64,000 nucleotides of DNA from Embleya sp040629175 (GTDB lineage: Bacteria > Actinomycetota > Actinomycetes > Streptomycetales > Streptomycetaceae): the NCBI RefSeq assembly GCF_040629175.1, contig NZ_JBEXUX010000002.1:62001-126000 (forward strand), read 5' to 3'. Within the stretch, counting starts at the first letter, position 1. Every line of letters begins with the position of its first letter. Shown here one piece after another: positions 33,420 through 50,200 of this stretch. Below the pieces are notes generated by a model, which worked only from the letters and a program-made list of their open reading frames with translations, did not search any database and was not told where the DNA came from. A program made the translations under genes and the position numbers.

Positions 33420-34663
33420 GGTTGACGCCGGGTGCCGGAGGCGACGTCGACCTGGACCGCGTCGACCTGTTCGACCTGGACCTGTACACCTCGGGCGATC
33501 CGCATCCGATCTGGGACGTGATGCGGGCCGAGGCGCCCCTGCACCACCAGGTCCTCCCGGACGGGCGGGAGTTCTGGTCGGTGACCCGCTACGACGACGT
33601 CTGCCGAGTGCTCGGCGACCACCGGGAGTTCACCTCGGAGCGCGGCACGGTGGTCACCCACCTCGGGGAGGACGACGTCGCGGCGGGCAAGCTGATGACG
33701 TCCACCGATCCGCCGCGACACACCCAGGTGCGCCGGGCGATCGGCGCCAAGCTCACCGCGCGGGCGGTGGCCCCCTGGCAGGACCGGATCCGGCAGTCGA
33801 TCGTGCGCTTCCTCGAACCGGCCCTCGACGGCGCCACCTTCGACCTGGCCGAGCAGGCGCATCGGCTGCCGATGATCGTCGCGGGGCCGCTGATGGGGAT
33901 CCCGGAGCGGGACTGGGACGAGCTGGTGCAGTTGACCGCCATGGTCACGGCCCCCTCGGACCCGCACTTCCGACACGGCAGCGAGGCCGCGACGCTGGCC
34001 ATCTCGCACCACGAACTCGTCACCTACGTCACCGAATGGGTCAGGAAGCGGCGGGCGGCCGGCGGCGAGGACGGCAGCCTGCTCGACCACCTGATGACCG
34101 TGCACGCGGGAGACGCGCCGCTGACCGACGAGGAGATCGCCCTCGACGGATACAGCCTGCTCTTGGGCGCCAACGTGACGACGCCGCACACCGTCTCCGG
34201 CACGGTGCACGCGCTCATCGAGCGGCCCGAGCAGTTCGCCAAGGTGCAGGCCGACCCGACGCTGGTGCCCTCGCTGGTCGAGGAGGGGCTGCGCTGGACG
34301 TCGGCCGCGTGCAACTTCATGCGCTACGCGGTGGCCGACACCGAGATCGGCGGGGGCGTCGTGCCGGCCCGCGGCGCGGTCGTCGCGTGGATCGGATCGG
34401 CCAACCGGGACGAGTCCCAATTCACCGATCCGCACCGGTTCGACGTCACGCGGCGGGAGAACCGCCACGTCGCGTTCGGGTTCGGGCCGCACTACTGCAT
34501 CGGCGGACCGCTGGCCCGGCAGACGTTGCGGATCTTCTTCGAGGAACTGCTCGGGCGGTTCGAATCGATCGAACTCGCCGGCGAACCGCAACATCTGCGC
34601 TCGTACTTCATCGCCGGGATGACCCACCTGCCCATCGTCGCCCGGAAACGGACGACGCCATGA
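33416..34663 (+). CDS. Cytochrome P450, probable carrier-bound amino acid hydroxylase
   Basis: A 415-residue bacterial P450. The haem loop reads F-G-F-G-P-H-Y-C-I-G-G, with the cysteine as axial ligand, and the ExxR motif is E-E-G-L-R-W. The I-helix segment L-G-A-N-V-T-T differs a little from the usual A-G-x-D/E-T, as in several P450s that act on carrier-bound substrates. Its GTG start overlaps the carrier stop by four bases and its stop overlaps the next ATG, so all three genes are coupled. Most likely it installs the beta-hydroxyl that later forms the ester bond of the macrocycle. Oxidation of the polyketide chain is the alternative. Confidence 0.9.
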   Translation: MRLTPGAGGDVDLDRVDLFDLDLYTSGDPHPIWDVMRAEAPLHHQVLPDGREFWSVTRYDDVCRVLGDHREFTSERGTVVTHLGEDDVAAGKLMTSTDPPRHTQVRRAIGAKLTARAVAPWQDRIRQSIVRFLEPALDGATFDLAEQAHRLPMIVAGPLMGIPERDWDELVQLTAMVTAPSDPHFRHGSEAATLAISHHELVTYVTEWVRKRRAAGGEDGSLLDHLMTVHAGDAPLTDEEIALDGYSLLLGANVTTPHTVSGTVHALIERPEQFAKVQADPTLVPSLVEEGLRWTSAACNFMRYAVADTEIGGGVVPARGAVVAWIGSANRDESQFTDPHRFDVTRRENRHVAFGFGPHYCIGGPLARQTLRIFFEELLGRFESIELAGEPQHLRSYFIAGMTHLPIVARKRTTP

Positions 34664-35391
34664 CATCCGCCGCCGCCACGTGGCCGTGGTTCGTCCGGCC
34701 GCCGTCCGGCGATCACCCCGCCCGGATCTTCTGTTTCCCCTATGCCGGTTCCGGGTCGTCGGCCTTCGGCGGCTGGCCGGCGGTGATCGACGACGTCGAG
34801 GTCTGCCCGGTGCAGTTCCCCGGCCGCGAGAGCCGACTGGCCGAACCCCACTACGGCACCTACGAGCGGCTCGTCGTCGACCTGACCGAACCGCTGGCGC
34901 CGTTGCTGGACCGGCCGTTCGCGTTCTTCGGGCACTGCGCGGGCGCGCTGCCCGCCTACGAGACCACCCTGCGCCTGATCGAACTGGGCCTGCCCACACC
35001 GGAGTCGCTCATCGTCTCCGGCCAGGTCGCACCACACGACGCGGCGGGCGACCGGATGCTCGCCATGACCGAGGCGGAGCTGCGGGCCGAGTTGGCGGCG
35101 GTCGTGCGCGGCCGAGGCATCGAACCGCGCCCGGACATGCTCGAACTGGGCATGCTGGTGCTGCTTCGCGACCTGGCCGCCGCGCGCGAGTACCGGCGGG
35201 TGGAGCCGGTCCCGCTGCCCTGCCCGATCGTGGTCCTGCGCTGGCGGGACGACCCCGACGTGAGCCTCGACCGGCTCCAGGGGTGGCGTCGGTACGCGGA
35301 TTCCGTCGACATCCGAGAAGTCGACGGAGGCCGCTACGACTTCATGAACGCGGCGGACGAACTGCTGAAGTTGTCGACCTCCTGGCGGTGA
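34660..35391 (+). CDS. Thioesterase-fold protein with Cys nucleophile, probable aminoacyl shuttle
   Basis: A 243-residue type II thioesterase homologue with two telling changes. The nucleophile motif is G-H-C-A-G, so cysteine (about C93) replaces serine. Where the catalytic histidine belongs (G-G-H), the sequence is G-G-R-Y-D (about R225). Cysteine nucleophiles are known in aminoacyl transferases of this fold, such as CmaE and SyrC, which move a modified amino acid from a free carrier to an NRPS carrier. The gene is coupled (ATGA) to the P450 and free carrier, and the cluster has an NRPS with a degenerate A domain that would need such delivery. Hydrolytic editing seems unlikely. The two ordinary type II thioesterases in this cluster keep both catalytic residues. 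Confidence 0.85.
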   Translation: MTSAAATWPWFVRPPSGDHPARIFCFPYAGSGSSAFGGWPAVIDDVEVCPVQFPGRESRLAEPHYGTYERLVVDLTEPLAPLLDRPFAFFGHCAGALPAYETTLRLIELGLPTPESLIVSGQVAPHDAAGDRMLAMTEAELRAELAAVVRGRGIEPRPDMLELGMLVLLRDLAAAREYRRVEPVPLPCPIVVLRWRDDPDVSLDRLQGWRRYADSVDIREVDGGRYDFMNAADELLKLSTSWR

Positions 35392-35443
35392 AAGCCGTGC
35401 AGCCCGTGAGAGCCGTGCGCCGAGGAAACCGGAAGGGACTCGC

Positions 35444-38400
35444 ATGAGTGGCGCAGCCACCGATATTGCCGTCATCGGGATGTCGTGCCGCTTCCCCGGC
35501 GTGCACGATCCGCAGGAGTTCTGGCGTCTGCTGGTCGAGGGCAACTCGACCGTCGGCACCTTTCCCGAGCGGCGGGCGGCCGATACGACGCCCCCCTCGA
35601 CCCACCCGGACGCCGCCACCGTGAACGCGGGTTCGTTCCTGGCGGCCATCGACGGCTTCGACGCGGAGTTCTTCGGTACGGGTCCGGCGGAGGCCGCCGC
35701 GATGGACCCGGTGCAGCGACTGGGCCTGGAACTCGCCTGGGAGGCCGTCGAGGACGCCCGCGTCCCGGCGACCGCGCTGGCGGGCCGGGAGGTCGACGTC
35801 GTGGTCGGCGCGGCCCCCTCCGGGTACGAACTGCTGCGCAGGCTGTCCGGTGGCGACCGGGACGACCACTACGCCGCCCTCGGGTCGAGCGGGGCGTTGA
35901 TCGCGAACCGGATCTCCGCGCTGTTGGACGTTCGCGGCATGAGCTTCTGCGCGGACTCGGGCCAGTCCTCCTCGCTCGTGTCGTTGGCGCTGGCCTGCGA
36001 CCGGATCCGCGCCGGCGCGGTCGAGTTGGCGATCGCGGGCGGCGTGCACCTGATCGCCGACCCGGAGGCCGGACTCGGCCTGGCGAACCTGGGCGCGTTG
36101 TCCCCCGAGGGCCGTTGCTTCACGTTCGACGAGCGGGCCGGCGGCTTCGTCCGGGGGGAGGGCGGGGCGTTCGTCGTGTTGAAGCGGCTCGACCTGGCCG
36201 TGGCCGATGGCGACCACATCTACGCGGTGGTGCGCGGCTGGGGGGTGGGCAGCGGTGGGGCGACCTCCCGGATGCCCGACCCCAGCCCCGGCGCACAGGC
36301 GGCGGCCGTGTTGTCCGCGCTCGCACGCTCGGGTGTCCCGTTCGACTCCCTCGACTACGTCGAGGCGCACGGCACCGGTACCCGAGTCGGCGATCCGGCG
36401 GAAGCGGCGGGCCTGCGCGAGGTGTTCCGGGAGACCGGCCGGAGTCGGCCCCTGGTGGTCGGCTCGGTGAAGACCAATGTCGGGCACCTGGAGCCGGCCG
36501 CGGGCATCGTCGGCTTCGTCAAGGTCGCGCTGTGCCTGGATCGTGCCCATCTGGTGCCGAACCTGAACTTCCGCGTCGCCAACCCCGCGATCCCGGACTT
36601 CCAGGCGGACTTCGAGGTCCTTGGGGCCGGGCGGCCGTGGCCGGGCACGCCCGGTCGACCGCGGCGGGCGGGGGTGTCGGCGTTCGGCCTGGGCGGCACG
36701 AACGCGCATGTGATTCTCGAACAGGCCCCCGAGGAGCGGACCGAACCCCGGCCCGCCGCCGAGGAATCGGGCACCGCGAGCCCCTTCGGGGCGGTGCCGT
36801 GGGTGTTGTCGGCGCGCACCGAGCCGGCGCTGCGCGAGCAGGCGGCGCGGTTGCGGGAGTCGTCGGCCGCGGACGCCTCACGGTCGGTGGCGGACATCGC
36901 GTACTCGCTGGTGTCGACGCGGTCCTCGTTCGCGCATCGGGCGGTGGTGCCGGCCGCCGACCGGGCACAGGCCCTGGCCGGTCTGGACCTGATCGCGGCG
37001 GGCGGTGCCGCGCCGCAGGTCGTGCGCGGGGTGGCGGCGGGGCCGGTGGGTCCGGTCGTCTTCGTGTTTCCCGGCCAGGGGTCGCAGTGGCCGGGCATGG
37101 GGAAGCGGTTGTACGCGCAGTCGCCGGTGTTCGCGGCCGCGATCGACGAGTGCGCGCGGGCCCTGGAGCCCTGGGTGGACTGGTCGTTGGTCGAGGTGCT
37201 GACCGGTGCGGAGTCGGCCGCGTCGTTGGATCGGGTGGACGTGGTCCAGCCGGTGTTGTTCGCGATGATGGTGTCGTTGGCGCGGGTGTGGCAGTCGCTG
37301 GGGGTGGTCCCCGACGTCGTGGTGGGGCACTCGCAGGGCGAGATCGCCGCGGCCTGCGTATCGGGCGCGCTGTCGTTGGCGGACGCGGCGCGGGTCGTCG
37401 CGGTGCGCAGCCGGGCCCTGATCGAGCTGGCCGGTTCGGGCGGGATGAGTGCGGTGGCCGCGTCCCCCGAATGGGTTAGGGACCGGTTGCGGCAGTGCTC
37501 CGGGCTCTCCTTGGCGGCGGTCAACGGCCCGTCCTCGGTGGTGATTTCCGGAGACGACGAGGCGCTGGACCGTTTCGCGGCGACGGCGGCCGACGAGGGT
37601 GTCCGGGTGCGCCGGGTCAAGGTGGACTACGCGTCGCACTCGCACCACGTCGAACGCATCCGTACCGGGCTGCTCGCGGCCACCTCGGGTCTGTCGCCGC
37701 GCACCTCGGCGGTGGAGTTCCACTCCACGGTCACCGGCGAACCGCTCGACACGCACATGCTGGACGGCTCGTACTGGTACGACAACCTGCGTTCGACGGT
37801 GCGGTTCGGCGAGGTGGTCGAACGCCTGATGCGCGAGCGCGGCGGGGTGTTCGTCGAGGTGAGTCCGCATCCGGTGCTCGAAGTGGCGATGGCGGAGACC
37901 GGCGACGCGCTGGCCGCCTCGCCGGTGGTGGTGGGCACGCTGCACAAGGACGACGGGAGCGCGGGCGAGGTGCTGGCGTCGTTGGCCGAACTGTACGTGC
38001 GTGGGGTGTCGGTGGACTGGGCGGCGGCGTTCGCCGCGGACCGGCCGCGCCGAATCCCCCTGCCGACCTACCCGTTCCAGCGCCGGCGGTACTGGCTGAC
38101 CGCGCCCGAGGACGCCGGCCCGACGCCCCCGGGCGCCGCCGCGCACGATGGTGGATCCGGCCCGAACGCCGGCACGGCGGACCTGGGTTCGGAGCTTGCG
38201 GTGCTCGACCTGGTGTGCGCCGAGACGGCGGCGGTACTGCACACCGGGGACGCGGATCCGACCGGCGCCGATCTCCTCGCCCGGTCGACGGAGACGTTCA
38301 AGGGGTTGGGTTTCGACTCCTCGATGGCGGTACGGCTGCGCAATCGGCTCACCGCGGCGGCCGGGGTGCGGCTTTCGGCCACCGTCGCGTTCACCCATCC

Positions 38401-38539
38401 CACGCCACAAACGCTCGGGCGCCACATCTTCTCCCTCCTCGCACCGGAGTTGCCCGAAGCCGGGGAAGCGGCGACGACGCGTCCGGCAAACCACAGCGAC
38501 GACGACCTGTACGCGTTGATCGACCGCGGCTACGTGTAG
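35444..38539 (+). CDS. PKS loading module, KSQ-AT-ACP
   Basis: A 1031-residue type I PKS. In the KS domain the active-site cysteine is replaced by glutamine: A-D-S-G-Q-S-S-S, Q174. This is the KSQ form, which decarboxylates the extender on the ACP to make the starter. The AT has G-H-S-Q-G-E (S630) and Y-A-S-H-S (from 729), the methylmalonyl signature, so the starter should be propionyl. The ACP serine is about S959 in G-F-D-S. No reductive domains are present. The C-terminus ends in a short acidic docking tail. The start follows GGAAGGG. It is the first of four colinear PKS genes. Confidence 0.92.
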   Translation: MSGAATDIAVIGMSCRFPGVHDPQEFWRLLVEGNSTVGTFPERRAADTTPPSTHPDAATVNAGSFLAAIDGFDAEFFGTGPAEAAAMDPVQRLGLELAWEAVEDARVPATALAGREVDVVVGAAPSGYELLRRLSGGDRDDHYAALGSSGALIANRISALLDVRGMSFCADSGQSSSLVSLALACDRIRAGAVELAIAGGVHLIADPEAGLGLANLGALSPEGRCFTFDERAGGFVRGEGGAFVVLKRLDLAVADGDHIYAVVRGWGVGSGGATSRMPDPSPGAQAAAVLSALARSGVPFDSLDYVEAHGTGTRVGDPAEAAGLREVFRETGRSRPLVVGSVKTNVGHLEPAAGIVGFVKVALCLDRAHLVPNLNFRVANPAIPDFQADFEVLGAGRPWPGTPGRPRRAGVSAFGLGGTNAHVILEQAPEERTEPRPAAEESGTASPFGAVPWVLSARTEPALREQAARLRESSAADASRSVADIAYSLVSTRSSFAHRAVVPAADRAQALAGLDLIAAGGAAPQVVRGVAAGPVGPVVFVFPGQGSQWPGMGKRLYAQSPVFAAAIDECARALEPWVDWSLVEVLTGAESAASLDRVDVVQPVLFAMMVSLARVWQSLGVVPDVVVGHSQGEIAAACVSGALSLADAARVVAVRSRALIELAGSGGMSAVAASPEWVRDRLRQCSGLSLAAVNGPSSVVISGDDEALDRFAATAADEGVRVRRVKVDYASHSHHVERIRTGLLAATSGLSPRTSAVEFHSTVTGEPLDTHMLDGSYWYDNLRSTVRFGEVVERLMRERGGVFVEVSPHPVLEVAMAETGDALAASPVVVGTLHKDDGSAGEVLASLAELYVRGVSVDWAAAFAADRPRRIPLPTYPFQRRRYWLTAPEDAGPTPPGAAAHDGGSGPNAGTADLGSELAVLDLVCAETAAVLHTGDADPTGADLLARSTETFKGLGFDSSMAVRLRNRLTAAAGVRLSATVAFTHPTPQTLGRHIFSLLAPELPEAGEAATTRPANHSDDDLYALIDRGYV

Positions 38540-38578
38540 CCACACCTGTTCTGTTGGCAACGGTTGGGGGAGTTCCCG

Positions 38579-44215
<5,637 letters not shown>

Positions 44216-44224
44216 GGGAGAGCG

Positions 44225-47200
44225 ATGACGAACGACAACAACGCCGATGTTCTCGACTACCTCAAGCGCACATCGATCGAGCTGATCGAAACACGCCGGC
44301 GCCTGAAGGAGCTGACCGAGGCCGCTGCCGAGCCCATCGCGGTCGTGGGTGTCGCCTGCCGCTACCCGGGCGGGGTGGAGTCCCCGGAGGCGCTGTGGGA
44401 GCTGGTGCGGGCGGGCCGGGACGCGCTGTCGGACTTCCCGGACGACCGCAACTGGGACCTGGCGGCTCTGTACGATCCGGATCCGGACCGGCCCAATAGC
44501 TGTTACACCCGCTCGGGCGGGTTCCTGCACGACGCGGGCGACTTCGACGCCGAGTTCTTCGGGATCAACCCGCGCGAGGCGCTGGCCGCGGACCCGCAGC
44601 AGCGGTTGTTGCTGGAGTCCTCGTGGGAGGCGCTGGAACGAGCCGGCATCGACCCGCAGACCCTGCGCGGCAGCGACACCGGCGTCTTCGCCGGGCTGGC
44701 GTACTTCGGGTACGGGAACCACCTCTTCACCCCCGAGAGCATCTCGGGCTACGCGCAGACCGGTTCGCTGCTGAGCGTGGCGTCCGGGCGGGTGGCCTAC
44801 GCGCTGGGCCTGGAGGGGCCGGCGGTGTCGACCGACACGGCGTGCTCGTCGTCGCTGGTGGCGGTGCACCAGGCGGTGCGGTCGCTGCGGCAGGGGGAGT
44901 GCGGGCTGGCCCTGGCCGGGGGCGTCACGGTGATGGCGACGACGCAGGTGTTCCGGGAGATGTCGCGGCAGCGCGGTCTGGCGGTGGACGGCCGATGCAA
45001 GGCGTTCGCCGACGCGGCGGACGGCACCGGCTTCTCCGAGGGCGTCGGCATGCTGGTGTTGGAACGGTTGTCGGACGCGCGGCGCAACGGGCGGGCGATC
45101 CGGGCGGTGATCCGGGGCTCGGCGATCAACCAGGACGGCGCTTCCAACGGCTTGACCGCGCCCAACGGGCCGGCCCAACAGCGGGTGATTCGGGCGGCGT
45201 TGGCCGACTCCCGGGTCCAGGCGAGCGAGGTGGACGTGCTGGAGGCGCACGGCACCGGGACCACGCTGGGCGATCCGATCGAGGCGCAGGCGCTGCTGGC
45301 CACCTACGGGCAGGACCGCGATCCCGATCGGCCGCTGTGGCTCGGGTCGTTGAAGTCGAACATCGGCCACGCGCAGGCGGCGGCCGGCGTCGGCGGGATG
45401 ATCAAGATGATCATGGCGATGCGACACGGGACGATGCCCGCGACGCTGCACGTGGACCGCCCGTCGACGCACGTGGACTGGTCCGCCGGGGCGGTGGAAC
45501 TGCTGACCGAGGCCCGGGAATGGCCGAACACCCCGGGACGACCCCGGCGGGCGGGCATCTCGGCCTTCGGGGCCAGTGGCACCAACGCCCACCTGATCCT
45601 GGAGGAGGCGCCCGAGGAAACGCCCGTGCCCGACGCCGCCGACCCGGGTATCGACACCGGGTTGGTGCCGTGGGTCGTCTCGGCGCGGTCGGCGGACGCG
45701 CTGCGGGCGCAGGCGCGGCGGCTGCGTGCCTTCGCCGCCGCCGACGCGTGCCTGGAACCCGCCGACGTGGGGCGTTCGTTGGTGGCCGATCGGGCCCGCT
45801 TCGAGCATCGCGCGGTGGTGCTGGGCGGTGATCGGGACGAGTTGCTGAGCGGTCTGGCGGCGTTGGCCGACGGCGCGGAGTCCGCCGCGGTGGTGCGCGG
45901 CGTCGCCGGGGACCTCGGTGCGACGGTCTTCACGTTCCCCGGGCAGGGATCGCAATGGACCGGTGTGGCACGGCGGTTGTACGACACCTTTCCCGTATTC
46001 GCGGACGCCCTCGACGAGGTCTGCGCCCGCTTCGACAGCCGGTTGCCCTTCGCGCTGAAGCCCCTGCTGCTCGCCGACGAGCCCGCGGCCCGCGATCGCA
46101 CCGACATCGCGCAGCCGGCGCTGTTCGCCCTACAGGTCGCCCTGTACCGGCTCATGGTGCGGTTGTGCCGCGAGCCGAAGTACCTGATCGGCCACTCCGT
46201 CGGCGAGATCGCCGCCGCCCACGTGTCCGGCGTCCTCGACCTGGACGTCGCGACCAGGCTGGTGGCCGCCCGCGGACGGATCATGCAGACGGTCACCGAA
46301 CGCGGCGCCATGCTGGCGGTACGCGCCTCGGCGGACGAGGTGGCCGCGCTGCTCGGCGGGTACGACCGGGTCGGTATCGCCGCCGTCAACGGCCCGGAAT
46401 CGGTGGTGCTCTCCGGCCTTCGCGACCAGGTGCACGAACTCCGGGACCGGCTCGTCGCCGGCGGCACGTCGGCGAAACCGCTCGACGTCGACCACGCGTT
46501 CCACTCCCCGCTGATGGACCCGATCCTGGCCGAGTTCGCCGAGGCGATCGGCGAACTGCCCCCGGGCCGCCTGTCGATCCCGATCGTCTCCACCAGGACG
46601 GGCCGCGAGGCCACGATCGAGGAGTTGACGTCCGTCGCGCACTGGGTGAACCACGTCCGCGAACCCGTTCGCTTCTTCGACGCGGTGGAACACGCCCGCG
46701 CGGCCGGCGCGGACGTCTTCGTCGAAGTGGGACCCGGAGCGACCCTCACGAGCATCACCACGGAAGCCTTCGCCGCCCAGGGAGTGCACGACGCGGTGGT
46801 CGTGTCCTCGTCGCGGCGCAACCGCGCGGCGGTGCCCGCGCTGCTGGACACGTTGGCCCGACTGCACGTCCGGGGCGGATTCGTGGACTGGGAGGCCCTG
46901 TTCGGATCGCGCCGGCGGGTGGACCTGCCGACGTACGCGTTCCGACACGAGCGCTACTGGCTGGACTTCCGGGCCGGGACGGGCACGGCGGACGTGGCCT
47001 CGGCCGGCCTCGCGGCCCCGGCCCACCCGCTGCTGGGCGCCGTACTGGAGCACCCGGGCACCGGCGAGGTGGTGTTCACCGACCGGTGGTCCCTGCGGAC
47101 CCACGACTGGCCGGCCGATCACGCCGTGTTCGGTGCGGCCGTCGTACCGGCGACCGCCTACCTGGACCTGGCGCTGTCGGTGGGCGAGGTCCTCGGCTGC

Positions 47201-50200
47201 GCCGCGATCGAGGAACTCTCCCTGGAGGTTCCGCTGGTGCTGCCCGACTCGGGCGACGTGCAGGTACGGATCGTCGCCGGCGCGGCGGACGAGACGGGAC
47301 ACCGCTCCCTGGACGTCTACTCGCGACCCGACCCGGCCGCCCGCACGGTGGACGGCGCGACCGCGGGCGGCTGGACCCGGCACGCGACGGGCGGCCTGGC
47401 GCCGAGCGCGGCGCGGCCGATCGCGCGGACCGAGGACGCCCCCGCCCCGACCGTGTGGCCGCCGGTCGGGGCACGCCGGCTCGACGTCGCGGGTCTGTAC
47501 GACTCGTTCGCGGACGCGGGCTTCGACTACGGCCCGACCTTCCGCGGCCTGCGCGAGGTGTGGCGGCGCGGGGACGACCTGTTCGCACTGGCCACGCTGC
47601 CGGACCCCGCCGAGACCGGCGGGTACGCCCTGCACCCGGCACTGCTCGACGCCGCGCTGCACGCGGTGGTGGCCGGCGGGGTCATCGAGGTGACCGACGG
47701 CCGGGGCTGGATGCCCTTCTCCTGGTCCGGAGTGGACCGGGTCGGCGCGTGCGGCGCCACCGTACGGGTCCGGATCTCCCCGGCCGGCGAGGGCGCGGTG
47801 TCCGTGGCGATCGCCGACGAGCACGGCCGCGCGATCGCGCACGTGCGGGCGCTGACCTTTCGACCGGCGAGCGCCGAGCAACTGCGCGCGGCACGCGGCG
47901 GGAACGAGCAAGCGCTGTTCGAGGTGCAGTGGCGCCCGGCTCGGCCGGGCCCGCCGGAAAGCCGGCCCGAGCGGTGGGACGTGCTCGGCACGCCGGACGG
48001 ACAGGCCGCGCGCCTGGCCCGGACCGGCGCCGAGAGTGTGGCGTTCCACGCGTCCATCGACGACGTCCTGGCCGGGGAGGCGCCCCGACACCTGGTGCTG
48101 TGCCTGGACGACTTCCTGGTCGCCGCCGACGCCGACCCGTTCGCCACCGTCGGCGGCACCGACATGCGCGTGCTGGCCTGGGCCCAGCGCTTCCTCGCCG
48201 AGGAGGTGCTCGCCGAATCCACGCTGGTGCTGCTCACCCGCCTGGCCGTGGACACCGGCGGCGGGGAGCGCGTCGAAAGCCTCCCCGGCGCGTCCGTATG
48301 GGGCCTGATCCGCTCCGCCCAGACCGAGCACCCCGGCAGGTTCCGACTCGTGGACGTCGACGACGAGGAAGCCTCCTGGGCACACCTCGCGAACGCGCTC
48401 GCCCTCGACGAGGAGCAACTGGCCCTGCGCGGCGACGCGCACCTCGTCCCGAGGATGACGGCGACCGAGACCGCGAACCATCGGATCGAGCCACCGGCGC
48501 ACGGCGCCCACCGGCTGGGCATCCCGATCAAGGGCACGCTGGAGAACCTGACCTGGATTCCCTGCCCCGAGGTGGAAGCACCCCTCACCGGTGGGCAGGT
48601 GCGCGTCCGCGTGCACGCCGCCGGGCTCAACTTCCGGGACGTCACGATCGCCCTGGGACTGGTGGAGCGGACCGCCATCGACGCCGGGATCGGCAGCGAG
48701 GGCGCCGGAACCGTACTGGAGGTGGCGGACGACGTCACCGGCCTGGCACCGGGCGACCGGGTGATGGGCATCTTCTCCGGCGCCTTCGGCCCGGTGGCCG
48801 TCGCCGACCACCGGCTGCTGATGCCCATCCCCGACGGGTGGAGCTACGCCGAGGCGGCGTCGGTGCCCGGTGCCTACCTCACCGCCTACTACGCCCTGTT
48901 CCACGTGACGAAGCTGGAAAAGGGCCAACGCATCCTCATCCACGCCGCGGCGGGCGGCGTCGGGATGGCCGCCGTACGACTGGCCGGGCACGTCGGCGCC
49001 GAGATCTACGCCACCGCGAGCCCGGCCAAGTGGGCCACCCTGCGCGGTCTGGGTCTGGACGACGAGCACCTGGCATCGTCGCGGAACCTGGAGTTCGCGG
49101 AGAAGTTCCTGGACTCCTCCGGTGGTCGCGGCGTCGACGTCGTGCTCAACTCCCTCGCGCACACCTTCGTCGACGCCTCGCTGACGCTGCTCCCCGAGGG
49201 CGGGAGCTTCGTCGAGATGGGCAAGACCGACATCCGCGATCCCGGGCGGGTGGCGGCCGATCACGCCGGGGTCGACTACCGGGCATTCGACCTCTACGAG
49301 GCCGGCCCGGACTCGATCCACGAGATGTTCCGGGCCGTCATGGAACTGTTCGCCGACGGACGGGTACGCCCGAACCCGATCTCGGTCCGCGACATCCGCG
49401 ACGCGCGCAGGACGTTTCGCGAGATGAGCCAGGGCCGGCACATCGGCAAGCTGGTCTTCGACCTGGGCGACGGCTTCGGCGGGGGGACCGTTCTGGTCAC
49501 CGGCGGGACCGGCGGCGTGGGCTCCCTGGTGGCCCGCCACCTGGTCACCGAACGCGGAGTGCGCAGCCTGGTACTGCTCAGCCGGCGCGGCATCGCCGCC
49601 GAGGGCGCCGCCGAACTGCGGTCGGAACTGGCGGCGGCCGGCGCCACCGTCACCGTCGTGGCCTGCGACGTCGCGGACCGGGCCGCCCTGGCCGCCGTGC
49701 TCGCGGACATGCCCGGGCGATACCCGCTGACCGCGGTCGTGCACGCGGCGGGCGGCCTCGCCGACGGCACCCTGGAGTCACTGACCGCGGAGAGCCTGGA
49801 CCGGGTGCTGCGGGCCAAGGTCGGCGGTGCGATCAACCTGCACGAACTGACCGCGGACCACACCCTGACGGCGTTCGTGCTCTTCTCCGCCCTCGCCGGC
49901 ACACTCGGCACCGGAGGCCAGGCCAACTACGCGGCGGCGAACGGCTTCCTGGACGGATTGGCGGCGCAGCGCCGGGCATCCGGCCGGGTCGGCACGTCGC
50001 TGTGCTGGGGCTGGTGGGAACAACGCACCGGAATGACCGAGGACCTGGACGCGGTCGACCTCTCCCGGATCCGGCGGCTGGGCATCGCCGAGATGCCGAC
50101 GGCCCAGGCCCTGGACCTGTTCGACACGGCGTACGCGATCGACAAGCCCGTGCTCATCCCCGCCCGACTGGACCCGGCCGCACTGCGCGGCAGGAGTGCC

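Noticed and set aside
47120..47650. Suspicion that the DH of the fully reducing module is also dead.
   Set aside because: Both the histidine motif (H966) and the aspartate (D1142) are present, so it looks active.
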